DNA from: Phaeosaccion multiseriatum
Lineage: Eukaryota; Ochrophyta, other classes
Direction: 5' to 3'
DNA: 64,000 nt
Assembly (NCBI GenBank): GCA_965112735.1
Contig: OZ218952.1
Location: 5,766,001-5,830,000, forward strand
Position 1 is the stretch's first letter, and the number at the start of each line of letters is the position of its first letter. Under the pieces are notes generated by a model that was not told the origin of the DNA, did no database searches, and saw nothing but the letters and a program-made list of their open reading frames with translations. The position numbers and the translations under genes were made by a program. Below are positions 12,701 to 24,185 of this stretch, piece after piece.

Positions 12701-15700
12701 ACATGCCCACGGACATCACAATGGCCTCGCGCAGGGGGTCGATGGGGGGGTTGGTCACCTGCGAAGGAGGGGTAAGGTGGGGTGAGGAAGTGGTGGGGTC
12801 AGTCACTTGACGCGGGCCCTGATTGAGGCGCGCTCCTGTCACTTGGCACCGCTTGACACCGCTTGACATGGCCCTGAGGGAGCCACACCCCTGTCACTGA
12901 TGAGGCAATGCATTGCAATGCAAAAAGGCCGACAAAGGCCGACCTACTTGTGCGAAGCGCTGTTTGAAGTAGTCGAACAGCACGTGGGGCTGCTCACTGA
13001 GCACTGCGAGGGGGATGTCGTCTCCCATGGAGAAGGTGGTCTCCTTGCCGCTGCTGGCCATGTCTGCGATTTGCATGTCCACGTCCTCGCTGCTCCATCC
13101 GAAGGCGATCTGCGGTTGTCCAAGGGGAGAGCGCGGGGGGGGGGGAGGAGGGGGCCTTTAGGTCCGTCTTGTTTGTCCTGCAAAGAAGGAAAATAAAGTG
13201 AAACTGACTGACTCATGATCGCTCGAATCACCATTACCCGCCCAAAAACGCTCAGTACGTACCTGATTGGTGAGCAACTCCTGGCGCGTGAGCTCAGTCT
13301 CCTCCGGGAAGGGCAATGGCTGCAGCTCCGAGTGGTGCTTGGCTAGCCACTCCCCATACGGGCGCTCTTTAGCAATGCTCTGCTTAATGTCCCAGTTGTG
13401 GGAGAACTGGACATGACAACAAAAGGACAGACAGACGGACAGACAGACAGACAAAGACACAGAGGAAGGAATAAGGTTTGAGCTCTTGATCTCACACGAA
13501 TAAACAAAGCGAGATAGTCTCTCTCTCTCTTGCCTCTCACCTTGCCCTCCTTGAGGTCGTAGGCGATCATCTGTCCGGGCCCGAGCCTGCCCTTCTCGAC
13601 AATCTCAGACTCGTCGATGGGCACCACCCCTGTCTCGCTCATCATGCACACCAAGCCGCCTTTGGTCACGAGGTATCGCGCCGGCCGCAGCCCGTTGCGA
13701 TCCAAGCACGCACCGACCTAAGGGGAGATGGGAGAGGGGAGAGGGGGGCGGACGAGGGGGGCACAAGAAAGGCAGGAGGACACAAGAGATACACTTGGCG
13801 GTTGAGTCTGCGTTCATTGCTGAAGAATGTATGGCTGGAGAGCGCCCCCCCCTTCCCTGCCTCTCCCCTCACCCTCTCACCTTCTTTCCGTCACTCCACA
13901 CGAGAAGCGCCGGGCCGTCCCAGGGCTCCTGCATACCCTCCCAGTAGCGGTAGAAGTCCGAGACCTCCTGCTTGTCTGCCAAGGCGGGTTGCGACTCGTA
14001 CGCCTCAGGGACCATGACCATGAGCGCCTCCAAAGGAGACTTGCCTCCCTCCACGAGCAGCTCAAACACGCTGTCGAGGTTGGCGCTGTCGCTCTTTCCG
14101 TAGTCCACAAGCTCCTCGAACTTCTCGTCGTCCTGCGAGGAAGGGAGGGCGGACGGGCGCGAGGAAGGAAGGAAGAAAAAAAGCTCCCTCGCTCAGTGTC
14201 CCCCGCCAGGCACGACATTGACCTTTCCCTTTACTATTGACTATCGACCAACTACAGAGCGTCACATTGACACACCAACCTGAATGTCGCACGTGTCGAT
14301 AAACTCCTTGAGATCCGTGTTGAGATCAAACTCGCACTCGCTCTTCAAACCCCCTTCCCTCGCCCTTGCCCAGTTGACATTGCCCACCAAAGTGTTGATC
14401 TCTCCATTGTGGCCCAGCATGCGCATGGGCTGCGCCAGGGGCCACTTGGGCATGGTGTTGGTCGAGAAGCGACGGTGATACACAGCAAAGTTGGACAGGA
14501 AGTCAGGGGACTTGAGGTCCAGGTAGAACTCGCCCAGCGCCTGTGTGCAGAAGTCGTGTGCAGGAGTCAGGGTCAGTGTCAGTGGTCGGGGCAGTGGGAC
14601 GACGACGACGTGAGGAGACGGGCCTGCCTGCCTTGCTTGAAGGGCCCGGCTGGGTCTCTGGGCGCGACTACGTTACTCACATTGGCGTTGGTCATGCCCT
14701 TGTACACGATAGTGCGTGCAGAGACGGAGCAAAAGTACATGTCCTCGGTCCAGTCCAGCCTGCGCACACACGCACACACGGGATTTCGGTCCAAGGCCAA
14801 GTCAGTGGGCAGCAAATAGGGCCGGCGGGGGGGGTGGGGGGGGGAGATTGGAGAGGGAGCATGCTCACTTTTCGTCGGCCAGGCGTCGAGCAGCCATCCT
14901 CCTCAAGAGATACACAGCTCTGTCCAGCGAGTCCTCCGAGATGTCGCTGCTGACCACGAACTGCACGATGCGGGGAAGGTTCTGCAGGCTCTGGGGACCC
15001 AGGGGGGCCTCGTCCACAGGCACCTGACGCCAGCCGTGGAACTTCATGCCCTGGCGGGAGAACTCCTCCTGCACCATGTCGTGGAGGCATGCATATATTG
15101 TTTTGGGTAGTTCACAGAAGACGAAAAGAGGTAAGTGAAGGAACACTGCTGTGCAGCTCTGCTTGCTCCTTGCTGGGCAGACCTCTCGTACCTCAATGAC
15201 CGCCTGGCTCCTCGCCGCCTTGGCCTCGTCCCTGGGCAGAAAGACCATTCCCACCGCTCGATTCAGCCGGCTGATGGACGTCACCTAGAGGGAGCGAGAA
15301 AGCCACGCTCAGCCATGGGGTCAGGTCTCTCCCATCAAGCAAGCCTCGTCTGTCCTGTCCCTCACCTCTTCCCCAAAGTCCTTCTCAATCAGGTCCCAGG
15401 GGATCGCAGTCATGATACCTGCCCCGTCTCCAGACCTGGAGGAGATTCACAAACAACAGGTTCGCTCTTGGTGAGGCAAAGCAGGTGTGGGTGGGGGAGA
15501 GCGGCACTTGGTACTCACACTTTGTCGGCCGAGCATGCTCCTCTGTGCTCCTGCAGTCCAGTTCGTTGGGGATTGGGGGGAGGGGGGTACGTCAGGAGCA
15601 AGCAACTTGTAAATCATTGAGCAAGACCCCGTCGTACCATGCAGCCCAGCGCCCGAAGACTAAGCTCAATAACTTTGTGATTGAGCTCCCCTTTCGGGTT

Positions 15701-15994
15701 CGCCACAAAGCCCACGCCACAAGCGTCTCTCTCCTCCACCAGGGCGAAAGGCCCCGGCTCTGGCGATCCCGCCGCCGCCAGCAGACATGAGTGCGTCTCG
15801 CGCGCAGCCACCCGCGAGGTGGACTTAAACAGGGCTGGGGCCCTCGAGGGGGTCCCTCTGACAAGTCCCCTTCCACTCGGTCGCACAGCTATGGGACAGA
15901 AGGCTGAGCATGGTCGGGACAAGCTGCTACTCAAGCTAATGACAAGGACGGCTCTAAGCAGCAGGGACCCTTGGGGTGAGGGTGGGGACCCCAT
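7521..15994 (-). CDS. Ferredoxin-type glutamate synthase, plastid precursor
   Basis: Fd-GOGAT-like enzyme: glutamine + 2-oxoglutarate + reduced ferredoxin to 2 glutamate, the assimilation half of the plastid GS/GOGAT cycle. I traced 24 exons, all closing in phase, to 1663 residues. Order: signal peptide, plastid motif CSAFC (residues 29-33), transit region, class II amidotransferase domain starting at catalytic Cys92 (ERDACGVGF), central domain, FMN-binding synthase domain with the iron-sulfur cysteines in [10 protein letters not shown], and the GXG beta-helix domain (8402-7521, ending [11 protein letters not shown] and beyond). It stops after the GXG domain with no fused NAD(P)H subunit, so ferredoxin is the likely donor; a GltB-like partner-dependent form is the alternative. 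The start is the Met beginning the hydrophobic signal; Met codons at 16090 and 16033 are in frame upstream. Exons, 5' to 3' on this strand: 15994-15638, 15550-15519, 15435-15366, 15284-15192, 15068-14869, 14759-14681, 14540-14280, 14132-13881, 13717-13541, 13406-13263, 13109-12948, 12758-12579, 12340-12120, 12009-11871, 11661-11478, 11357-11331, 11132-10901, 10757-10680, 10448-10301, 10106-9735, 9548-9399, 9288-8836, 8678-8580, 8402-7521. Confidence 0.92.
8421..8444. repeat. (GT)12 microsatellite in a glutamate synthase intron
   Basis: A perfect dinucleotide run about 20 bp upstream of the last 3' splice site (read on the minus strand as CA repeats). Confidence 0.9.
9582..9630. repeat. 14-bp tandem repeat in a glutamate synthase intron
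   Basis: GAGCAATCAATGCC occurs three times head to tail (9582, 9596, 9610) and is followed by a partial fourth copy. It lies inside the intron between the exons ending at 9735 and starting at 9548. It looks like a minisatellite; no coding role. Confidence 0.9.
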
Positions 15995-16146
15995 CGTAAT
16001 TTTTATGGCGGTGGGTGGGCCGCCTTTCATCATGTCGGCGGATGGCACTAGATGGCTGGTGATCTTTCCGTTCCCCTCATGGCACAGCAAATCTTTAAAT
16101 CTTTAACTAGCTCCTCCTTGGAAGCGCCGAGGAACGAGGAGGGGCA
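15995..16146. promoter_or_regulatory. Divergent promoter, glutamate synthase and chorein protein
   Basis: Only 152 bp separate the two chosen start codons. The sequence has T-rich patches and a direct repeat ATCTTTAAATCTTTAA (about 16090-16107). A second in-frame Met for glutamate synthase lies inside this region (16090). Shared regulation is inferred from spacing alone. Confidence 0.4.
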
Positions 16147-19100
16147 ATGGAGGCTTTGATTATAAGGGCTTTGAGGTACAGAAGAAGTTGTGGTGAAGCC
16201 CTCCTCCCCCATCACTCTTAACTTCGCAAACGTTATATCTACCCCCTCTCTCTCTGCATCGCGTCTCTCTCTGTCTTGAAAGACCTCTTCTTCGCTACTT
16301 TCTCTCCCCCAGCACTCTTAACTTCCCTGAACTTCACGCTACATCTTTTTCTCCCTGTCTCTCTCTTTGTACACCTGTTCTTTGCTGCTTTCTCTCCCCC
16401 AAACTCTTCCCTTCTCACACGTCTTTTTATCTTTTCCCCCCTTCCCGTCCTCTGTCGCTCTCCCTCTCTCTCGCTCTCGCTCTCACTCTCTCCTCTCCCC
16501 CCTTCTCTCGCTCTCGCTCTCCCTCTCTTCTCTCCTCCTCTCCCTCTGTCCCTCCCTCTCTCCTGCCTCCTCTGCAGCTCTTACTTGGAGAGGTATGTCG
16601 TTGGCTGGAGGCGGGAGAATCTAAGTATGGCACTACTCTCCGGCAAAGGGACGATCAATAATCTCGAGATCAATTGCTCCGCAATTAATGCCTTGATACA
16701 AGAGGAAACACCGCTGGTCCAGCTCCATAAGATCCACGTGGATCGTCTTAGCTTTCGTGCCCCTCTCTCTCTTCGGAGGCTCAAGTCGCAGCCGATTACT
16801 ATTACAATCAACGAGATTACGGTGGAGATTATGGAAAGTACAGCTTTTGTGGCCCCGAAAGCAAGGCCACCGGCGAAGAAAAAGTAAGGGCAACGGACAG
16901 AGAGAGAGGGGGCGAGGGGGGGGTGAAGGGGGGGGGGAGAGGGAGAGGGAGAGGGAGAGGGAGAGGGAGAGGGAGAGATGCAGAGAAAGAGGAAGAGACA
17001 GAGCCACGAAGGGAGTGGGAAAGACATGGGGAGAGGAACGGGTCGAGAGGCAGAGGGAGAGTGGATGTCGAGAGAGAGGAGGTCGAGAGAGAGAGCAAGT
17101 CGGGAGAGAGCAGGCCGAGACACAGAGAGAGAGGGGGGTGGACAGAGAGGGATGGAGGGAGAGAGGTGCAGAGAGAAGAGAGGTGAGGGAGGGAGAGTCG
17201 AAAGAGAACGACTGCGAGACAGAGAACCCCGTTTTTTTTTGTCTTGTGTCTTCTGCCTCTCACTCTCTTGACTTTCCCCCCTCTGTCTGCAGGGGGCACA
17301 AGTACGGGATCGCCGACCGGATAGGAGACAGCATTGAGTTGGAGGTGAACAAGATTGTGCTCTCGTTCAGCACTCTTGGCATGCGAAAGACGTCGGAAGC
17401 AGGGGAGTGGACGCCCCCTACAGCAGTAGCCGAAGTGAGGGACATTAGATTCAAGACAGTGGACGAGCACGGCCAAGAGAGGCCACTGGCCTCGTGTCTG
17501 GCGTTTCGGAGTGGGGAGAAGGAGAAGCAAAGCAAGAAGAGGGGGAGGAGCAAGGCGGCAGCAGCACGGGGCTACTTTGACAACGGCAGGGACGTGTTCT
17601 GCTTCAAGAAGCTTTCTGTGATGCACTGCGACGTCTACCTCCTGGCCTTTGCGGGAAAGGACAAGCCGCGGAGGAGAGTGGATGTGCTCCAGCCGATGCC
17701 TGTGGAGTTATTTTTTACGATGCGTAAACGTCGATCCACGAGCGCACTTCTCGGGCTGCAGATCGATGTAGTGATAGACTCGGCGGTGCTCGACTTTCAC
17801 GAGCCGTCGGATGAGGATCAAGGGTCTCTGCCTGCTTTTATGCACTTTGTCGTGGGCTTCGGCCTGTGTCTATGGAGGCAAGGGATTACAGACGCGATCA
17901 AGCAGCAGAGGGATCAGCAGCGAGCAGCTGCACTCGCCCCAGATGAGTGCGAGCCCCATCAAGACTCGCTCATGGCCTTGGCTACCGAGTGGAGTCAGAC
18001 AGAGGAGTCGTTGGGGGAGGACGAGGAGACGGTCGAAGAGGGGTGGGCGGAGGAGGAGGAGGAGGAGGACGAGGAGGAGGACGAGGAAGAGGACGAGGAG
18101 GACGGTGAAGGGGGGGCAAGTGCTGGTGAGAAGGCGTCTGGGGAGGGAGGTCGTGGTAGGATGGTGCTGCTCGTGACGGCAGCTTCAGCGAAGGTTCGAT
18201 TACACGCTGCAAGTGGCAACGTGCTCGAGCTCGCTGCTCAGGGCTTCGCTTTCGAGAATATGCAGGAGGAGGGCTGGGCACTGACAGAGACTTGCTCCCA
18301 GATGAATGTTCGATACGTGTCTCTGAGGACCTTGGAGGATGGAGCTGTGAAGGACACCCTGTTGGTTTTTGGGGGTATGGAGGAAGGAGCTACCGTCGTG
18401 TCTGATACGGCTGACTTCCCGGTCAAGCTCCCAATGGGCATCCGAGACTGGGAAGACGTCGCGGCCGAAGATGTAGACCGCAATCACCGACGGGGAATGA
18501 CAATGAAGATCCTCACGTGCTGGCCTCCCCCGCCTCCCCCCGGGGTGGGGATGGACCTTCAGATCGCATTGGGGTCGCCGCTTAAGGTCGTTGGAGACTC
18601 GGTGGAGTGGTTTAATTGGCTTTGCCTTTTCGACAGGAGTTGGGATTCGCGATGGACGAGCGGGGCTTACGAAGGTGCCCCAGGAATCTTGGAATCGACC
18701 ATAGGAGACGGTGTCCTCAACGCGGAGGTTCGATGCGTGGAGGGAGTGGAGGTGGAGGTGCCGCCCTGCTCCAACGCTGGCCTGGGAGGAAGTGGACTTT
18801 TTCTTCGGGTAGGGCCTCTGGCACTGGCGAGCCGCCCCGGCCTGGGCTCCCTTTGGGGCATGGCTGACGGGGGCGCGCAGGGCCTCAAGAGGGAGTTAGA
18901 ATCGGGGAGTGCGCTGGACTACAACCCGCTGTCGCAAAGGGAATTCGCTGAGCTTGCGTCTGTGGAGGACAAGGTGTTTCTGGATGAGAAGGGCCAATTG
19001 CTCATGCCCCGGAGGGTGCGTCTGCTGATGTGCGGTGCGTCGGTCCATGCCAAAGATTGGGCAGGAGGCGAGCAGGAGTTGCACCAGCTCCTTGGCTTGG

Positions 19101-22100
19101 GCCGTGTGGAGATGTCTCTGGCCCTCACTAGGGACTTATTGGCTGAGGCGCACAAAGTGCCCGCTGGGGAGCTGGGGAGAAGGGAGACCCACCCCCCGCA
19201 TGTGGAGGGTCAGGCTGCGGGCCTCCTGGGGGCGGGGGACATCTCTGGCAGCGGCAGCAGTTCTTGCGCACACCAATTGTACGATACAGAGAAGGTGCAA
19301 GACGATTACTTCACGGGCATGGGCAAAGACTCTCTGCTCTCCACGTGCATAGGCGTTGAGCACATGACCCTCTCAACAGACATCTTGGGGCTCTTGAACA
19401 CGGCAACCACCTTGGTGGGACACTTTCGAGCCGTCCAGACACAGCAAGAAGCCCCAGCGGACCTTTCTGAGCAGCAGCAAAGGGGTGCCGTACGGCTTTC
19501 GTTACGCACCAAGGAGATCAGGGTGGCTCTCGCAAACCAGCGGCAGAAAGACTTTGAAGAGAGCGACAGCGAGGGAGACGTTTGCTCTACGCTTGCAGAC
19601 GCCAACCTTCGCGGGCTCTGCCTGCTTGTCGCTCTTGACAAAGAGGAGCTGTCTGCAGGAGCCACCTGCACAAGCGTCTCTGTGTGCAGCGCCGCCCGCC
19701 CTTTGGTAGAGATTGGGGACATTCAGTTGTATGTGCACTGTGACGAGGAAGGGCTGCTGCGTGTATCGGCTGTCGTCGCAGGGGAGGTTGGGGTGACGCT
19801 GTCGCTGCTTCCCATACAAGAGCTGGTGACGGGCCTGCGTTTGGGACTGAGAGAGTGGGTACCGTGCAACATTCTTGTTCCCAAGGGGGAAGGCCCGGGC
19901 GACGTTGAGACTTGTGGAACCGTTCTCGAGGGCGTTTGGCGAGCGTTGCGAGGAGGTGAACGTCCGCCAACAAAGCCCAGCAACAAGAAAATCCCAGTCG
20001 GAGACGTGCATGTTGCCCGAGTCCGGGTCCATTTGGGGGCTGACTCGACAATCACGTTTGAAGCGAGAGATGCCAGAGCGACTATGGAAGTGGAAGGACA
20101 GGCCAGCGACGCACGAGAGGCACCCGCATCATCAGACCCAAGAGCAGTGTGCTGTGCATCAGCTCTCTTGCAGGCTATGCATTCGTCCGGGGCAGTGGTG
20201 TTGGAGCCCACCACCACCAGTGTGTCTGCAAAGCTCCTTGGAGATAGCAACGAGGCACAGCGGGGGTTGGCATTGAAGGTTGCAGATTGCACCCTATCGC
20301 CACGGTTAAAGTTTACTCTGCCGGACGAAATGGGGGGGGAGGCGATCCTGGAGCAAGTGCGGGGGCTCCTCGAGGCCGTAAGAGGTGGACCGGACGCGGG
20401 CGCAAGAGGACTGAGTTTGCGCAAGCAGGCAGCCGCGAGTACGCCCCCCACGGAAGGTGCTCCTTCGGCGGCGGAGAAGGAGACTCCGAGCGACAGGCTA
20501 AAGGAGGGCTTGGAGGAGGCAGCTTCCCATCTAGGAGCGGCGTGTGCGAGGCTTGGAGACTTGCAGCAGGGACTGGTCAAGCGCCGCCACCAGCGCTGTT
20601 TCGAGAAAGCGGCACATGCACAGCGCCTTCTCCAAGCTTCCCTCGGGACTCGGGCTGCGTGTGCAATGTTGGCTGCTGAGAAGGCAGGCTGGCTGAGAGT
20701 GGGGCCTGGGAGCCTAGCTGATCTCAGGGGCTCGAAGGTGGGGACGCTGCGGAAGTACTGGGCGGTCTTACCTTGCACACAAGGCGCTCCGCTGCTACTC
20801 TACGCTGCTCCAGGGTCAAGAGCAGTGCAAAGCTCGCTTCCCTTACCCGACGCACACTCCTTCTCTTCGGAGCTGCCCATTCGGATGCATAGGGGAGGAA
20901 CTTACAACCCCCTGCAAGCCATGCTGCTGGCCTTTCACAATGCAGAGGAGGTTTGCCTTGCCTGCGACTCTCCTGAAGATTTCTCGGAGTGGGTGCAGGT
21001 GCTGCAGAGGAGGGTTTTGGCGGCGGGAAGCAGCAGCACAGTAGGGGCAGCAGCAGCAGCAGGGGCGGCAGTAGTAGCAAAGCGCCGTCCCAGCGGTGCG
21101 AGTTTCGGGGAAGGCAGCAGCTTGCCCCAGCGTGAAAAGAAAGGCTTATTCCGACGCAAGGCAAAGGCGGCGTCTCCGAGAACGAGTTTAGGGGACAAAG
21201 CAGTGGAAGAAAAGGTGAGCGTGTCGGCGGTGGTTGCAGCGACAGTGCCGCCATCACCAGCACCAGCACCAGCACCAGCGCCAGCATCACGCCCACCACC
21301 ACCACCGACACTCGTGTCCCTTACAGTCAACGTCACCAGCCCCCCAATGAGTCAGGCTCCGCCTCCAACTGAAGGGGAGTTTGAAGTGGAGACTCTGGAG
21401 GCGCGCCCCTTGATGGCAGACCTTGGTAATGGCAGCAGCAGCAGCAGCAGCAATGGTGGTGGTGGTGGTGGTGGTGGCGGTAGTGGCAGTAACGGCAGCA
21501 GCTGCAAGCAAGAAGATATCAGAGACAGAACGACGGTCACAAGGACCTGGGCGGACGTCTTGGAATTGCACAATCGCCTTTGTGAGGCGGTTCGGCTTGC
21601 AGACGGTTCGTCGGCAGAGCAAGAGGAGGAGAATGCATTTGCATGTGTGCATGCGGGAGAGGCTCTGCTTGGCATTCGACACTCAGACAAAGGGCCTTGG
21701 CAGGGCCTGGCCTTGCAGGGCTACCTGCGTTGCGTGGTGCACTCCGGTATCCCGAGCAGAGCCTGCCAAGAGCGGATATTCCAGTTCTTGGGCATCAGGC
21801 AAGGAGGGGGGAAGCAGCAGCAGCAGCAGCAGCAGCTCAGGGCTTGGGCGGCTCCGGTGCCGTTTGAGGATGAGAAGGAGCTAGTGCAGGAGCTGGGGCT
21901 GCAGCTGACCAACGCACGAGAGGCCTTCGCAAGAGCGCGTCTCAACCATGGCCTGCAGCAAGCGCTGGTTGAGGGGGTGCAGAAGGAAGGGCACACGCAC
22001 GGGAAGGCGTCGAAAGACCGCGTGTCCTATCTGCTGGAGAGATTGGACCAACTAGAGCACGCCCTGATTGCTTCTCAAAGGGCCGAGAGTAGCGCCCGAA

Positions 22101-22918
22101 AGGACGTGGCGGAGGCCCAGGTGACAATGACGCTCCTCTCCGAGCAGAACGCGGCGCGGCTGCAGGCAGCAGAGGAGCGCAACGAGCGCCAGCCGAGCGG
22201 TGGCTCTCTAGCGGGCAGAGGTGGCGCCCTCGCGGAGAGAGGAGGCGGCCGTTTGGAGGGCGCTTCCTCTCCTGCGGGCGTTACTGAGGCTTCTGACTAT
22301 TTGGGGCCGGCAAAGAACTTTTCCTCACGCGTGACTTCGCTGTATGAACAAGTGAGTGGGACGAGTAGCAGCAGCGGAGGAGGGAACATGCAGGCTATCG
22401 TCTCCTCCATAACGGAATCTGTCGTCCGGCTGGAGCAAGAGTTGAAAGCAGAAAAGCAGTCCAATGCGGAGCTGTTGGGGAGCACGGCGGCTGCGCTGAC
22501 GGAATCCCGTCTCGCCACAAACGACCTTGCAAGACGCGCGGAGGAGGGAGAAGAGCGCATGTCCGAGCTGCAGCTCGAGAACGCCCGATTGAAGAAGCAG
22601 CTCGAGCAGGAAAGGACGCTGCGCTGCGAGCTGGAGGACTCGAAGGAGGCGCTTCAGAGGACACTGGGGAGTTACGACCAAGTCGTGAAAACACTCTATG
22701 GGGGTGAGGGAGCAAAGGGGGAAGCACCTTTACTGAAGCAGCAGCAGCAGCAGCAGCAGCAGGAGCAGCAGCAGCAGCAGCTGCTACTGCTTCAGCAACA
22801 GCACCTAGAGGACGGCAAGCCCCCCAAAGCGCGTCGCCTCAGCGGTAGGCTCTCGTTCAGGGGGATGAAGACCTTCCTCCAACTGAGCAAACACGACGAA
22901 GAAGCCGAAATATCGTAA
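16147..22918 (+). CDS. Chorein-N / PH / PX-like giant protein (bridge-like lipid-transfer type)
   Basis: Three exons (16147-16175, 16578-16883, 17293-22918) give 1986 residues. The last exon is 5.6 kb with no intron, unlike its neighbours. Residues 1-110 are a clear chorein N-terminal domain as in VPS13, ATG2 and BLTP3: YLERYVVGWRRENLSMALLS, a short NNLEI strand, and LRRLKSQPITITINEITVEI. A tiny first exon (MEALIIRALS) restores the expected family start. Long beta-rich sequence follows, interrupted by an acidic Glu/Asp run (about 358-389). A PH domain lies at about 1242-1355 (AGWLRVGPG, RKYWAVL, SEWVQVLQRR). A PX-like domain is at about 1522-1615 (TVTRTWADVLELHNRL, LQGYLRCVV). Long coiled coil follows, with polyglutamine near the C terminus. 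The inferred job is phospholipid transfer at membrane contacts, with PH/PX giving phosphoinositide targeting. The PX call is the weakest part. Confidence 0.8.
16932..16978. repeat. (GGGAGA)n hexanucleotide repeat in a chorein-gene intron
   Basis: About seven copies of a purine hexamer in the second intron. The whole intron (16884-17292) is strongly purine-rich on the + strand, whereas the first intron (16176-16577) is strongly pyrimidine-rich. The two could pair or form triplex-prone DNA. Confidence 0.85.
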
Positions 22919-23124
22919 AACGTTTTTGGTGGTGAGGGAGAGGGATGGCTGCTCTTCAGCCCTATCCTGAAGCCTGGCATCACTACTGCCGCTTGGAAAA
23001 GTTCTGTTAATACATCTGTCTATTTTTTCTAAGAGTCTGTAGCCTCTTCATGGTGGTGCTTACGCGAAGGTGTATCAGCCCGCTTCCCTTGCTGTCATTC
23101 TAGTCTATTGTTGTGTGGTGCGAC

Positions 23125-24185
23125 TCACTGCGCAGAGGCCTGCACAGGCAGCGGCTCGCCCTCCGGCACAAAGCGCAGTGCGGCAGCGTTCATGCAGTAT
23201 CGCAAGCCGGTAGGCTTCGGGCCATCGGGGAACACGTGCCCGATGTGTGTGCCGCTCCTCCTATCGAGTACCTCAGTTCGCACCATGAAGCTGGGGAAAC
23301 CCAGGTCCTTCGGGTCTACTCGCTCAATAACGTGGCTAGGATCGATAACCTGCACAAGGAGAGGAAAGATTAGGTATTGCTTGGAGTGGGAGGAAACAGC
23401 AGCAGGCCGCAAGAGGGAGCGAAGAGAGACAAGATCACTTACCTTCGAGAAGGAGGGCCAGCCCGTGCCTGAGTCGTACTTCGCGGAGCTGTCGAAGAGC
23501 GGCACCCCGCTTGCCTGCACAGCCCGAGACATTAAAAATAGGATTAGAGATACAAGTCCAGCAAGGAAGGGCGAGGAGGTGTGGTGTAGTTTGTGGCCCT
23601 AACTCACCGCGCTAACCCATGTTCCTTTCTCCTTTGTGTCATGCGAGTATCCGTTCACGGTCTTTCCAGAGAACGCTCTTTCCGTTCCAGCCTGTATAGG
23701 AAGGAGTACAAACACACGTTCACTCAGGTCAGGGGTGAAGGGAAACATGGGCCTTGCCATTGTCTTGAGTCCCCTGCTCTCCCCTTACCTCGAGTAAGAC
23801 CTTCTTCTGAAGCTCAGACAAGCCCGCCACGGCCTGCTTGACTTCTTCCTTAGACATTGGGGTCAAGTCGTACCCGCTTTTGCTCTTCGTCTGCGCAGCA
23901 GAGGCGAGCTGGGGAAGCGCCAAGGCTGACACAGCGGCCCCTGACAGCGCAGCGATGCCCCCCTTGATCGCCGCTCGCCGAGAAGTGAGAGGAGAAGGCT
24001 GATGGTGCTGCTGGACGCTCATGTAGAGCCCCGTGGGAAGGAAGGCACGTGCTCCTGCTCAGACGATTAGCCACGGAGGGATACAAAAGTCAGAAGGAAG
24101 GAGAGGGGAGGAAACGGAGCAAGGTTTCCTCACCATTGACGAGCAGACAAAGGGACACCACCAGGAGCAGGGATTGAGAGGACAT
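23125..24185 (-). CDS. MSRB: Peptide-methionine (R)-S-oxide reductase, plastid/thylakoid-type precursor
   Basis: Five exons (24185-24134, 24054-23789, 23691-23608, 23514-23443, 23349-23125) give 232 residues. The core is Msr[11 protein letters not shown], then [13 protein letters not shown], then the catalytic cysteine in [11 protein letters not shown]. It reduces methionine-R-sulfoxide in proteins. The presequence has three parts: a signal peptide ([14 protein letters not shown]), an ARAFLP plastid motif, and a second hydrophobic segment preceded by twin arginines ([15 protein letters not shown], ending ASAAQ). This suggests passage to the thylakoid lumen by the Tat route. Both positions of the usual first zinc CxxC are serine (WVSAASG), and the second pair is absent too. 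The only other cysteine is in the signal peptide, so the mature enzyme would have one cysteine. The exon 2 acceptor is a tandem NAGNAG (starts 24054 or 24057). Confidence 0.88.

Noticed and set aside
15995-16090. Upstream Met start (16090) for glutamate synthase
   Set aside because: It would place 32 polar residues before the signal peptide, spoiling the bipartite plastid presequence; kept only as an alternative.
19723-20778. Long antisense open frame (351 codons) opposite the chorein exon
   Set aside because: It is a by-product of GC-rich codon use on the + strand; composition is Ser/Pro/Arg-rich with no domain, and the sense frame is clearly the gene.
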